From Candidatus Heimdallarchaeota archaeon (GTDB lineage Archaea; Asgardarchaeota; Heimdallarchaeia; Heimdallarchaeales; Kariarchaeaceae), in NCBI GenBank assembly GCA_030149205.1, contig JASBSB010000003.1, positions 372,001-436,000 of the forward strand: a DNA stretch of 64,000 nucleotides, in the 5' to 3' direction. The translations under genes were made by a program, and so were the position numbers. This document shows positions 28,301 to 37,739 of the stretch, piece after piece (positions within the stretch are counted from its first letter, which is position 1; every line of letters begins with the position of its first letter). The notes beneath the pieces are model-generated. The model ran no database searches, was not told the origin of the DNA, and saw only the letters and a program-made list of their open reading frames with translations.

Positions 28301-28831
28301 ATGATCCCTAAGGCAGTTAAAATATTTCACAAGCATTTTAAACTTATTGGTTTCCTTTCAGTAATATTTTGTACAATTATTTCTTTGACTTATATGTTGT
28401 CAACACGACAAAATCTGCATTTAGAGGAGAGGTTTCCACTAATTCCATTTTATTTGATATTTCTTGCTTTAATAATCATTTCTTCATTATATTGGAGTCT
28501 CAGTTTAATAATTTACACCAAGAGAAATATTGGATCATTATTTGATAGGTCAGTTAAGGCAATTTTGATTTTTAAAACATGTGTGAAGGTAATCAACCTT
28601 TTATGTATTGCCTTTGTTTGTATAATTTTACCACCTTCTCCGCTTTCCTTCATTGGGCTCATTATATTATGGTCGCGTCCATTTTCTATTTTTGCTGTCA
28701 CAACTCTAATCCTATCGTTTTTCATAATTATTGATATTTATGGAGCTGATTACATTGGCAATCGGTGGAATAATGATATAATTAAAGGATTAAACTGGAG
28801 TAATCGTGAATTGAGCATCAAGAATAATTAG
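28301..28831 (+). CDS. Orphan four-helix membrane protein
   Basis: A 176-residue protein with hydrophobic helices at about 14-33, 47-70, 88-110 and 115-145. It has no recognised domain and is very AT-rich. It ends 31 bases before the 5' breakpoint of the truncated acetyltransferase relic, so it occupies the place where the first half of that gene would lie. It is probably expressed from the TATA element 25 bases upstream of its ATG. It looks like an insertion or replacement at the rearrangement; its origin is inferred from position and composition only. Confidence 0.65.
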   Translation: MIPKAVKIFHKHFKLIGFLSVIFCTIISLTYMLSTRQNLHLEERFPLIPFYLIFLALIIISSLYWSLSLIIYTKRNIGSLFDRSVKAILIFKTCVKVINLLCIAFVCIILPPSPLSFIGLIILWSRPFSIFAVTTLILSFFIIIDIYGADYIGNRWNNDIIKGLNWSNRELSIKNN

Positions 28832-28861
28832 CTGTTAATTCACCTATTTTTTATAGGAAAC

Positions 28862-29545
28862 AACGCCCCAACTGAGTTTGAAAAGTACCTCATAGGGGAA
28901 GGGTTCACACGAACGATTTCCAACCGAACCAGCGGGGCAGACCTACGGGAATTTTCAAAAGCTGATGTGAAGACAAGGGCAGTAGAGCTAAAAGAAAGAG
29001 GTGACCTGAGAGGCTTTAAATTTGTGTTTGTAGAGGATTACAGGTTCAAAGAGAACACTGAGATAGACTATCAAGACTATGTGCAAGCGCTTGAATCCAT
29101 CTGGAACGATATGCCACGTGATGAGGCAAGCTGGGAGGATGAGACCCTAACCAAGGAGTATCATCAGGAGTTTTACAAACTTGGGTCTGTTGTTGGAACA
29201 TATCCCTGGACATACGTTGCTGTTCACAGAGAAACAGGAAGGGTGGCTGGCATGACTGAGACATGGTTAGATACACTACAGCCAGAGATAGCCGATCAGG
29301 GTGACACTGGGGTCATAAATGAGTTCCGCGGAAACAGGCTGGGATTGACACTCAAGTATCTCATACTGGAAAAACTGCTAACTGACCCATGAAGTTCTAA
29401 GGCTGTCTACTGGGTAACCAACAACGCATTCTCAAACTCTCACATGCTTGCAATCAATGATGAACTGAAATATGAATTTCTTAAGAGAAGAAACACATTT
29501 GAGATGGATAAATCTGGGTTTAAAAAATTCCTAAATCAGTCATGA
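28862..29545 (+). pseudogene. 5'-truncated, stop-interrupted acetyltransferase relic
   Basis: The translation from about 28862 (TEFEKYL, then RTSGADLREF and FKFVFVEDYRF) aligns along its length with residues about 150-375 of the intact acetyltransferase at 31446-32573. The first 150 residues or so are missing. A TGA at 29390-29392 interrupts the frame where the intact copy has CGA (DPRSSE versus DP-stop-SSK). After it the same frame continues with WVTNNAFSNSHMLAINDELK to the natural stop at 29543-29545. This is a dead duplicate. A stretch near 29120-29160 is identical to the intact copy, which suggests recent divergence or gene conversion. The ATG at 28967 could at most express a fragment. 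Confidence 0.88.
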
Positions 29546-29868
29546 GATTTCGGTTGAAAGGTTTTTAAATTGGTGTGATACTGAGCTAATAAAAAATTGC
29601 TATAATTTGTCAATTACCTGATAATGAATTATTTTTAAAAGTATACAAAAATTAACTTCCTAATAAAATCCTCGATTTCCCAATGTAAACAAAATTATTA
29701 TAACTTTAAATCACATCGCTAAACTAAAGTTACAAACATCATGAAATTTTGAGATTATAATATAAGAAAGTATTATAAATCACTTGAAAATGTATATAAA
29801 CAACAAAAACAGCCCTTTAAATCTAAAAAGCGTTTATTCTGCGGTGAAATCTGTACTTCAGTTCGTCA
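29546..29868. other. AT-rich gap between the acetyltransferase relic and the next gene
   Basis: A 323-base, strongly AT-rich gap with no gene recognised. TGTATATAAA at 29791-29800 is a good TATA-box candidate for the following membrane-protein gene, predicting transcription from around 29825 with a short leader. Confidence 0.4.
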
Positions 29869-29919
29869 TTGATTGTCAACATATTTGAGCTTAAGATTGT
29901 ATACAGATACCTGAGTTTA

Positions 29920-30789
29920 ATGAAGAAAGCTGGGATTATACCAAAGATTGAGATAACAGATGAAAAATTATACTACGGAGAAAATTTAACAAAATTCAGC
30001 AAATTAACTGGATTAGTGATAGTTGGTTTAATATCGGCTTTATATGCCTTATACATTTTGTTGAATATTTTTAAAATTATAAAAACTGTGGGGAAGGGTG
30101 CCACCGAAATTTATATTCTAACATTAGTTATAATTCTAAATTTTTGTGTTTTAGTTGTGGGGGTTGTGATTGTAAGCAATGAACTTGGAAAATTAATTGG
30201 TTTCATTGAGCAAAAAGTAGAGACTAGAAATTTAATCAAAGGTGCAGTAATTATCATTTTTAGCTTATTCTTCGGTTTTGTAATTAATTTCTATATCCAA
30301 TATAAAACAGAGAGTTCATCAGTTGCTATTTTTCAAGATTTAGTTTTTCCTTGGTTTTTTCACTGGGTAGGTCTTATGCTTATAGGATTCATAGGCTATG
30401 GGTCTGCAACTTCCTACGTTGAATTAAGAATTGAGAATGAATCTAAATATATTTATCTTATTAGAAAGTCAAGGATTGGGAAGGGACCAATCAATTTTAA
30501 GATAAAATTCAGTGATTTTGATATGATACTTGTCACTGGTCCTGGAAAAAGTCCAGCAACCTCTAAATCCTTTTACATTTATCTTTACCTGATGAAAAAG
30601 AATGCAGATGGAACTCTTGAGAATATCCTAGAATCTGATGAATATTTATTTGGAAACAGAAAAAAAGTTACATGTAAAGTACTAGAAGGAATTGCATCTC
30701 TTTATAATTTTCATTGGGGTGTGATGAAGTTAGATGGGAAGCTAAAAATGGTTCAATTTAGTTCAATTGAAGCTGGTTGCACTACATAA
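29920..30789 (+). CDS. Orphan membrane protein ending at a duplication breakpoint
   Basis: A 289-residue protein from the ATG at 29920; an upstream in-frame TTG at 29869 would add 17 residues. Hydrophobic helices lie at about 45-66, 75-100, 120-142 and 155-175, followed by a soluble region of about 110 residues (KYIYLIRKSRIGKGPINFK, then FDMILVTGPGKSPATSKSFY). No family is recognised. Its stop codon TAA (30787-30789) lies inside sequence shared with the ABC transporter gene, so the native C-terminus was probably lost and the gene now ends in foreign sequence. Confidence 0.65.
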   Translation: MKKAGIIPKIEITDEKLYYGENLTKFSKLTGLVIVGLISALYALYILLNIFKIIKTVGKGATEIYILTLVIILNFCVLVVGVVIVSNELGKLIGFIEQKVETRNLIKGAVIIIFSLFFGFVINFYIQYKTESSSVAIFQDLVFPWFFHWVGLMLIGFIGYGSATSYVELRIENESKYIYLIRKSRIGKGPINFKIKFSDFDMILVTGPGKSPATSKSFYIYLYLMKKNADGTLENILESDEYLFGNRKKVTCKVLEGIASLYNFHWGVMKLDGKLKMVQFSSIEAGCTT

Positions 30790-31274
30790 AGTATGGAAAG
30801 GTGGATGCAACTGACGAAGAGGTCTACACAATCTCCAGATTGGTAGGTGCAGAGGAGTTCATCGATGCACTTCCCCAAAAATATCAAACCATGCTGACTG
30901 AGAGTGGGAAATCCCTGTCTGCTGGACAGAGACAAATGATCACAATCGTCAGAACTATGTTACGAGACCCCGCGATACTAATTTTGGATGAGGCAACGAG
31001 CAGACTTGATGCTTACTCTGAGAGTCTGGTTCAGCAGTCACAGAATATTCTGTTCGAAGCTAAAACAACCCTGGTTATTGCTCATAGACTTTCCACAGTA
31101 CGAGATGTTGATCAAATTGTTGTAATTGATGATGGTAAGATAATTGAGACAGGATCACATGAAGAACTTTGCGCTAAAACAGACAAGTATTATGAGTTCT
31201 ATGAGATGTATTACTCACATCAAGGTCTGAAAGAACTTGCAAAACCTGAGGTTAAAACAGAAGAAAAGAAATAA
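30784..31274 (+). pseudogene. 5'-truncated duplicate of ABC exporter NBD
   Basis: From ACATAAAGTATGG at 30784 the sequence matches the 3' end of the ABC gene from 27177 onward, with only scattered base changes. The encoded fragment of about 160 residues keeps the signature SLSAGQRQM, Walker B LILDEATS and the H-loop IAHRL. It lacks the membrane domain, the A-loop and Walker A, so it cannot be a working transporter subunit. An ATG at 30777 within the end of the preceding gene could allow expression as a 165-residue peptide. Most changes are synonymous, which points to a recent copy or to gene conversion. Confidence 0.9.
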
Positions 31275-31445
31275 AAAAACTCCTAATATTTTTGATTGAT
31301 ATTATCACCAGATACAAAATGTCCACCTGTTCTCGAATGATTTAAAAATTGATGTTTTCACAGAATTCTACATACCCACTGTAGTAATTTTGAAATTCAA
31401 CGCAATCATAAGATACATTCATTAACTTTCTCTAAACCTGACATT

Positions 31446-32573
31446 ATGAATGAAATATTACAGGTAGAAGAATTCAAAACACTTGAAATTACCTTATTTG
31501 AGAAAATTGTTAACCTTATGTATCTCCGCTATCAGGAGATCTTTAAGCCCTTACCCCCCTATCCAAAGGAAAAAATCAGAAAGATGCTTTCAAGCCCTGG
31601 ATATGTTGAAGAAAAGAGTTATTATTGGTTTAAGTTAAATAATGGCACGCCGGTAGCCTATTGTCATTTGTTACACATGCTCAAAGGTGACAACATGAAA
31701 TTATTTTGGATCAAAGCTTATACTCATCCTGAACACAGAAGAAAAGGTCACTTTAAAGAGCTCCTGAAAGAAACAGTACCAAAGATCCCTGAATACGCAA
31801 AGACGCTGATGGTAAGAACCTTTTCCACAAAAAATTCTGATGAAAATTCTAAGAAGAACTTAACAGAGAACTCAACAGAGACCGCTTATGTTTACTACAC
31901 TGATTTTGAAAGGTACCTATTGAGTCAAGGATACAAAATGACCATCACAGACAGGTCCAGTGGGGCAGACCTGACAGAATTTAGAATTCAAGATATCAAG
32001 CAAAAAGTGACAGAATTGAAGGGATTGGCTGAGCAAAAGGGGTTCAAGTTTGTATTTGTAGAAAATTACAGATTTGAGGAACAACCTGAAATTGATTATC
32101 AAGATTACCTGAAGGCACTTGAATCAATCTGGAATGACATGCCCAGGGATGAGGCAAGCTGGGAGGATGAGACCCTAACCAAGGAGAAACATCAGGAATT
32201 CTTTAAACTTGGATCCTTAATTGGTACATTTCCATGGACTTTTGTTGCCCTGCATGTAAAGACTGGGAATGTTGCAGGTATAACAGAAACATGGTTGGAC
32301 AAATTCCAACCAGAAATAGCAGAACAGGATGACACTGGTGTGATAAGGGAATTTCGTGGGAACCGGCTCGGTCTGACGCTCAAGTACCTCATGCTTGAAA
32401 AATTACTTACAGATCCTCGATCCTCTGAGGTAAAATTTTGGGTGACAAACAATGCGTTTTCCAACTCACACATGCTTGCAATCAATGATGAGCTGAAATA
32501 TAGGTTTCTCCAAAGAATAAACACATTTGAGATGCATAAATCTGGATTTGTAAGTTATCTTGGTCAATCCTAA
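31446..32573 (+). CDS. Two-domain GNAT-like acetyltransferase, intact copy
   Basis: A 375-residue protein. The N-terminal domain has a GNAT acetyl-CoA motif, LFWIKAYTHPEHRRKGHFKE (about 88-107, with RRKGHF as the pyrophosphate loop). A second GNAT-like domain spans about 195-375, with TGNVAGITETWLDK and the second CoA loop REFRGNRLGLTLKYLMLEKL. The C-terminal WVTNNAFSNSHMLAINDELK resembles mycothiol-synthase-like tandem GNAT proteins. Substrate is unknown. It lies just after the truncated ABC copy; together with the relic at 28862 it marks duplication of an ABC-acetyltransferase block. Confidence 0.87.
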   Translation: MNEILQVEEFKTLEITLFEKIVNLMYLRYQEIFKPLPPYPKEKIRKMLSSPGYVEEKSYYWFKLNNGTPVAYCHLLHMLKGDNMKLFWIKAYTHPEHRRKGHFKELLKETVPKIPEYAKTLMVRTFSTKNSDENSKKNLTENSTETAYVYYTDFERYLLSQGYKMTITDRSSGADLTEFRIQDIKQKVTELKGLAEQKGFKFVFVENYRFEEQPEIDYQDYLKALESIWNDMPRDEASWEDETLTKEKHQEFFKLGSLIGTFPWTFVALHVKTGNVAGITETWLDKFQPEIAEQDDTGVIREFRGNRLGLTLKYLMLEKLLTDPRSSEVKFWVTNNAFSNSHMLAINDELKYRFLQRINTFEMHKSGFVSYLGQS

Positions 32574-32716
32574 TCTTCCAATTCTCCAAGAAAAATACTT
32601 TTTTCAAATAAGATTCGCTAAATCGGTTTATTCAAATCTATGAAACTTGATAACAATAATTAATCTGTGAAATTAACTAAACTTAGTAGACAAGATTAAG
32701 ATTTGAAAATTGAATG

Positions 32717-34237
32717 TCACGAAACAAAATTATCTAAGTCCTTAGAGAGCTGTTTGAGTGAAGGAAGATGCATATACATCATATGTCCTGCCTCATAGAA
32801 CCTCATTGTGATATTCTTTCTCAGACTCTCATCAAGCTTCATATGATTAAACGTGTAGTTGGTTGCAAAGTATGGAGTCGCCATATCATAGTACCCAGAT
32901 CCCACAAAAACGCGAAGGTTCTGATTCTTACTCATTGAGTCCCTCAATGTCTCAGCAACATCTACAAACTGATTATTATGCTCATTAAACTTCCATGTCT
33001 GATAAAGTGAAGCAAGTATCTTATAGTCAAGATCCGACTCAAATCCAAGCTCCTCTCGGATGTAATCATTGAATGTTGCAGTGTATGCTCCCTGAATTAC
33101 TGGATAGCTTGGATCATAGCTGTACATATCATCAACGCCATCTCTGTCTATACCTTTAAACCTGCTGTCTAACCTACCTACCGTCCTGTTCTCATCTCTG
33201 AGAAGCTCTTTTGCAAATCTGTGGATATCAATTCGAAGGTGCGTTCTACTTAGGTAGGTCTTAGAAAGACTGGTAAATCTGTTTAGCTTTTCAAGTACAC
33301 TTTCCTTTAGCTCATTATCAATATCATCTCCATCAAATAGGGCACCAAGATACTCGTTTCTGCAAAACTCCTCGACCTCTTTTAAGAGTCCACTTAAACT
33401 CTCCGATTTTACCTTGCCGTGATATCGAGCAGTTGCTGCATATGTTGGGAGATATAAAAGGTGAGGCTCATCATTCCCAGTTCCAAATCTGATGGTCTGA
33501 AAGTTGAGTACTGAAGAAATGAGCATGATACCATTGAGATAAAAACCTAGGTTGTTCTGAAGGTATCCAGACAATCCAGCAGCTCTGGTTGTTCCATAGC
33601 TCTCTCCTATTAGATATTTGGGAGATTTCCATCTAGAGTTTCGAGAGGTGTACAACCTGATAAAATCACCCACAGATTCTAGGTCTTTTTTGAACTGATG
33701 AAATTCTGTTGGGTCTTCACCCTCAACAGATCGACTGAATCCTGTGCTTACTGGATCTATGAAGACCAGATCCGATGACTTTAAAAGTGAATACTCATTG
33801 TCTACCAACCGGTATGGGGGTTTTGCGGGTTGTTCATCCTCCTCAGCTATGACTCGCTTCGGCCCCAACAACCCTAAATGCAACCACACAGATGATGAAC
33901 CTGGTCCACCATTGAATGAGAACGTGAGAGGACGTTTTGAGTAATCTTCTGTACCGAGCTTAGTGTACGCTATGTAGAAGATCCTCGCTTTTGGTTTAAC
34001 CTCTTCCTTGTTGTCTTCCTCTCGAAGCACTGCGTAGCCAGTTTCAGTCCTGTATCTGAGTTCTTTGCCATTGAGTGTGATAGAATGCTCTCGGATGACA
34101 ACCTCATCTTTAACCTCTGGTTTTGAATCCTTTCCATTGGCATCGCTTTTGGAATTTCCTGTAGAATCTTCCTTGAAATTATCCTTGGAGCTGTCTTTGG
34201 AATTTTTTTGTGTATTATTCTTAGAATTCTCTGACAT
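32717..34237 (-). CDS. Serine carboxypeptidase-like peptidase (family S10)
   Basis: A 506-residue alpha/beta hydrolase of the S10 type. FSFNGGPGSSSVW (near 103-115) forms the oxyanion-hole region, GESYGTTRAA (near 209-218) contains the nucleophilic serine, GYYDMATPYFATN (near 447) holds the aspartate and AGHMMY (near 482) the histidine. The first 40 residues are a Ser/Asn/Lys/Asp-rich low-complexity tail, and no signal peptide is present, so it is probably cytoplasmic, unlike lysosomal or vacuolar eukaryotic members. Substrate peptides are unknown. The gene stands alone. Confidence 0.92.
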   Translation of the reverse strand: MSENSKNNTQKNSKDSSKDNFKEDSTGNSKSDANGKDSKPEVKDEVVIREHSITLNGKELRYRTETGYAVLREEDNKEEVKPKARIFYIAYTKLGTEDYSKRPLTFSFNGGPGSSSVWLHLGLLGPKRVIAEEDEQPAKPPYRLVDNEYSLLKSSDLVFIDPVSTGFSRSVEGEDPTEFHQFKKDLESVGDFIRLYTSRNSRWKSPKYLIGESYGTTRAAGLSGYLQNNLGFYLNGIMLISSVLNFQTIRFGTGNDEPHLLYLPTYAATARYHGKVKSESLSGLLKEVEEFCRNEYLGALFDGDDIDNELKESVLEKLNRFTSLSKTYLSRTHLRIDIHRFAKELLRDENRTVGRLDSRFKGIDRDGVDDMYSYDPSYPVIQGAYTATFNDYIREELGFESDLDYKILASLYQTWKFNEHNNQFVDVAETLRDSMSKNQNLRVFVGSGYYDMATPYFATNYTFNHMKLDESLRKNITMRFYEAGHMMYMHLPSLKQLSKDLDNFVS

Positions 34238-34705
34238 TATGCTGAGATGGTTATTGGCTTTTTATACTTATTGAGTTGGCTAAACAAGAGATGTCAATCT
34301 TTTGGAGGTTGAGGGAGATAATGATATTGATAAGGTGATCAATTAAGCTGAACAAAGATGTGGGCTGAACATTGAATACAGAAGTAAACACTACTGTAAG
34401 CACAAGAGTGAGTATAACTGTTAACTCATATACGAACACAATCATGAACACATCTGTGAACTTCGGTATAACATAAAGGTGAATGAATTTTTGGAAGTTA
34501 TTTGAATCAACTTCGAGAAATTGCCATGAGGGAACACAGTAGAGATTTCTCCGCAAAATTTGATAGCATGGTACAAATTTAGTGTTGTACTGTATAATTC
34601 AGGTAATAAAGAATATATCTTGGAGAAATTCAAGAAATATGGAGATTTTGTTCTTCATCAGGGTATGATAAAAAGAAGTTTTTGAATACCCCATAGGAGC
34701 TAAAA
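34238..34705. other. Divergent intergenic region with degenerate short repeats
   Basis: This 468-base gap lies between the divergent carboxypeptidase and glycosyltransferase genes. At about 34380-34460 there is a patch of degenerate GTRARYAC-like words (GTAAACACT, GTAAGCACA, GTGAGTATA, GAACACA repeated) that looks like an eroded simple repeat. Minus-strand frames across it encode only hydrophobic low-complexity peptide and are not called. No other feature was recognised apart from CCATAGGAGC just before the glycosyltransferase start. Confidence 0.4.
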
Positions 34706-35458
34706 TTGGTGCCACGCTATACCATCTCAGACATACTTGTTGTGATTCCAGCCTACAATGAAGAGGAGACCATAGTTCCCACAGTAGAAAAGATCAAGCG
34801 GTATACGAACAACATAGTGGTGGTTGACGATGGTTCCACTGATAAGACTGCAAGTCTGGCAAGAGGAACTGGGGTAAAAGTAATATCTTATCAACCCAAT
34901 CAGGGGAAGGGGATGGCATTACAGGCAGGAAGAAGGTTCTTCTTGGAAGAGACAGAATTTGAGATCATGCTCATCATGGATGGGGATGGACAACATCAAC
35001 CCAAATATATTCCGCTGTTCATCAACAAATTCAACTCAGATCCAGAGATTGATTTTGTGCTAGCCTCAAGATTTGGGACTGATGACTGGGTCTACAACAT
35101 GCCATTTTTGCGTAAGATATCCAATCTTCTCTCCAGGTTTGGGCTATGGGTTCTGTATTTTGGGTATGTTGTTGAGGATCCCCAGAACGGATTCCGTGCG
35201 TTTGACAGAAAGGCACTTAAAATACTTGACTTTAAACCTCAATTTCCAAAGGAAAGGTATGGCTTTGAGGCAGAGACAGAGATATTGATTGATGCACGTA
35301 TTCATGGGTTAAAGCATGGAACGATACACATACAATCACTTTACTTTGATGACCGAATCTCTAAATTCTCACTGTTTATGGACACGTGGAAGATTCCTGG
35401 GGTCATGGTAAAGAACTTTTTTGCAAGAAAACCTTGGTTATATAGGCGTAGGTTTTAA
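34706..35458 (+). CDS. Family 2 glycosyltransferase (dolichol-phosphate-sugar synthase-like)
   Basis: A 250-residue GT-A fold enzyme with no membrane anchor. The nucleotide-sugar binding motif is VVIPAYNEEETI (about 12-23) followed by NIVVVDDGSTDKT. The metal site is LIMDGDGQHQP (DxD, about 90-100), and VEDPQNGFRAFDR matches the acceptor region of polyprenyl-phosphate mannosyl/glucosyl transferases. It probably loads a sugar on a lipid carrier for N-glycosylation or envelope glycans, in keeping with the sequon-rich surface protein in this window. Start is a TTG with an adjacent GTG (34709) preceded by TAGGAGC; either is possible. Confidence 0.93.
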   Translation: MVPRYTISDILVVIPAYNEEETIVPTVEKIKRYTNNIVVVDDGSTDKTASLARGTGVKVISYQPNQGKGMALQAGRRFFLEETEFEIMLIMDGDGQHQPKYIPLFINKFNSDPEIDFVLASRFGTDDWVYNMPFLRKISNLLSRFGLWVLYFGYVVEDPQNGFRAFDRKALKILDFKPQFPKERYGFEAETEILIDARIHGLKHGTIHIQSLYFDDRISKFSLFMDTWKIPGVMVKNFFARKPWLYRRRF

Positions 35459-35527
35459 CATCAGTATTTTGAATTTGTCCAGTTTGAGAATCAGTCATGT
35501 AAAAAGAATAGGTATAGGTGTAATAGA

Positions 35528-36889
35528 TTATTTTGGTAAAAATAGGGTTAGATCACCAAATTCATGCCAAGTATAACCTAGACTCATTGCTTTATTGTAG
35601 GCTTTCAAAAGATTATCCTTATCTTGAGAAAATCCTGCAATAAGTGAGAAGTGTGAGCTATTTGGTAAATGCATCCCTGTAAGAAGTGCATCGCAGAGAT
35701 AAAATGATGAATTTTCTTGAAATTTAATTCTGGTAGTACCAAAAACACCATTTGAATCTATTTGAATGCCTTGGAGTTTAGAATCTGTTAATTTAACCCT
35801 AACCTGGGTTGAACTAGATGAACCATCAACCTGTTCCAAAAAATCAGATAGCAAAATTATGATGTCATCTTTTCTCATTGGTTCATCAACGTTATTTTCA
35901 GCTCTTTTTAGCAGAAGTTCTTTAAATAAAGATTCTAAGGCTCTTAAAACAGTAGTTCCAACTGCAACTACTTTACCACCTCTTCTTTTGGTTTCAAGGA
36001 TATTTTTGATTGTGCTGAATGAGATAAAATATTTTTCGGGTAATGGGAAAAAGGCATCCAGCTCCTCAGATCCAGTACTTGAAAGACCAGCAGAATGAAG
36101 TAAGGACACGACAGAAATATTCCTATCTTTGAGTCTCTTAACAAGATTCCAAGATAACTGCAAGGCAGCGGAAGGTGGTTCAACAGAGATAGGGATTGTT
36201 GAGAAGATTGTTTGGTGATCCCAGAGGGAAAGCTCCTCTTCTATGTATGAATACCTTATCAATTTCCCAGACCTGTATATTTCTCCAAGAACCTCATCAG
36301 CAGTAATAGGTTGAGAACTCCATTTACCATTTTTTAACACCTTTACAAATTCCACCGTTATGAATCGTTTAAAGGTATCATGTATTTCTAAGACCTTAAG
36401 TCCAACAGTGGAGCTGAGCAGAACGATATCTGATTCCTTCAGGTCGGAGGGTTCCTCTCGTTCCTCAGTTGGTAGTTCTAGGGATTTGGATGACGTATTT
36501 TCGTTTCCTGTTTGCTTAAAGATTATGGCTTTCCATCTCTTAAAACTCCTTAATTTCTGATCAATATTAGCTGCCAATCGTATCTCAACTGCCTCTAGTG
36601 TTCTTGAGTTTCTTCCAATGAGAGATGCTGGAAGGGTTGCACTCTCGTTAACGATTACGAGGTCATTTGAAGACAATATTTCTGGAAGATGAAACAGCTT
36701 TCTGAAGCTTTGTCCCTCAGATTTGAAGACCATTAGATTTGTGTTCTCATCCCTGATTCTACTTTTGTGTGCAATTGGAACCTCATCGCTAATTAATAGT
36801 TTTTGGGTATTCAATTGCGTTTGCTTAGGCTTGTCTTTCTTACCGAGATTTACCTTGGGGTGACCGTTAATCAAAGAAAACTCCTCCAT
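35528..36889 (-). CDS. QueA-like S-adenosylmethionine:tRNA ribosyltransferase-isomerase family protein
   Basis: A 453-residue member of the QueA family. It has the conserved early segment DLVIVNESATLPASL, the central SVEPPSAALQLSWNLVKRL, and late VVAVGTTVLRALESL and LLTGMHLPNSSHFSLIAGF, as in QueA. It is about 100 residues longer than bacterial QueA (about 340-355) through an insert near 115-145 and the extended N-terminus. QueA uses SAM as a ribosyl donor in queuosine synthesis. Archaea normally make archaeosine instead, and no other queuosine gene is nearby, so a different substrate is plausible. Its start overlaps the end of the upstream SDR gene by 19 bases, implying coupled translation. 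Confidence 0.87.
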   Translation of the reverse strand: MEEFSLINGHPKVNLGKKDKPKQTQLNTQKLLISDEVPIAHKSRIRDENTNLMVFKSEGQSFRKLFHLPEILSSNDLVIVNESATLPASLIGRNSRTLEAVEIRLAANIDQKLRSFKRWKAIIFKQTGNENTSSKSLELPTEEREEPSDLKESDIVLLSSTVGLKVLEIHDTFKRFITVEFVKVLKNGKWSSQPITADEVLGEIYRSGKLIRYSYIEEELSLWDHQTIFSTIPISVEPPSAALQLSWNLVKRLKDRNISVVSLLHSAGLSSTGSEELDAFFPLPEKYFISFSTIKNILETKRRGGKVVAVGTTVLRALESLFKELLLKRAENNVDEPMRKDDIIILLSDFLEQVDGSSSSTQVRVKLTDSKLQGIQIDSNGVFGTTRIKFQENSSFYLCDALLTGMHLPNSSHFSLIAGFSQDKDNLLKAYNKAMSLGYTWHEFGDLTLFLPK

Positions 36890-37677
36890 TCATCAGATGC
36901 GTATCGTACCTTTCGACTTCCAGTTAAATAGTTTGATTGGTTTGGTTCATCGGATTTAGAATTTACCTGATTATCTGAATCATCTGATTTTCTTGCTGAT
37001 TTCGAGATTAATGTTTCAATGAACTGAATTAAATCTACTGCCACATCTTTTGGATCATAAAGCTCATCTCTGTTTGCATCTGGAATTGCATCGAAATGCA
37101 TTGGTGTTGCCATGTCTCCTGGATCCAGTGAAACAAACCTCACCTCTGTATCTTTTAGTTCCTCACTCCAGATTCTGGTTAATTGATCCAATGCTGCTTT
37201 TGAGACACTGTATGAACCCCAGTTTGGATAAGCCTGCACAGCAGCATCTGAAGATATATTGATCACCAAACCCGAATTCTGTAAAATTAGCTTTGACATC
37301 AACGCTTTGGTAAGTCTAAAGGGTCCAAGCAAATTCGTTTGAAGTACCTGTTCTAAATCCTCACACTCAGTGTCATTCAGACTCTTAAGAGGGGTAATCC
37401 CAAGATATGAGGCATTATTGATCAAGACATCCACCCCACCAAGTGTCCCAAATATCAATCCAGAAAGCCTGTAAATTAAGTCTTTATCAGAGATGTCACC
37501 TTTCACGATTATGACTGTAGGAATCTCAGTTTTTAATTTATCCAGTTTTACTTGATCCCTTGCCACAGTTAATATATTTGCCCCCTTGTTGATCAGTTGC
37601 ATCACAAGCTCTTTTCCCAAACCAGATGTCCCTCCAGTTATCACCACATTTTTGTTTTTCCAATATGTATCTGTCAT
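36871..37677 (-). CDS. Short-chain dehydrogenase/reductase
   Basis: A 268-residue classical SDR. The cofactor loop is VVITGGTSGLGKEL (10-23), NNAS near 87 stabilises the sheet, and the catalytic YSVSK sits near 158 with the preceding ISSDAA serine. DPGD replaces the common PG motif after strand six. After about 235 there is an Ser/Asp/Asn-rich tail. It is first in an operon with the QueA-like gene (19-base overlap), which suggests that it acts on the same metabolite or modified nucleoside. The divergent SufR-like regulator and the inverted repeat at 37740-37774 may control it. Confidence 0.92.
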   Translation of the reverse strand: MTDTYWKNKNVVITGGTSGLGKELVMQLINKGANILTVARDQVKLDKLKTEIPTVIIVKGDISDKDLIYRLSGLIFGTLGGVDVLINNASYLGITPLKSLNDTECEDLEQVLQTNLLGPFRLTKALMSKLILQNSGLVINISSDAAVQAYPNWGSYSVSKAALDQLTRIWSEELKDTEVRFVSLDPGDMATPMHFDAIPDANRDELYDPKDVAVDLIQFIETLISKSARKSDDSDNQVNSKSDEPNQSNYLTGSRKVRYASDEWRSFL

Positions 37678-37739
37678 ATGTGTTCTGAGTAATATTATAG
37701 AGATGAGATAAAATATACCTATTGGTTTATAAAATCTAT

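Noticed and set aside
30777..31274. Stand-alone ATPase gene
   Set aside because: It has the signature and Walker B but no Walker A or A-loop, and matches the 3' end of the nearby ABC gene, so it is a truncated copy.
28858..31280. Insertion sequence as the cause of the rearrangement
   Set aside because: No transposase, terminal inverted repeat or target-site duplication could be seen at either breakpoint.
34251..34556. 101-codon minus-strand hydrophobic frame before the carboxypeptidase gene
   Set aside because: The hydrophobic run (TVILTLVLTVVFTSV) comes from a degenerate short DNA repeat. No start signal or family was recognised.
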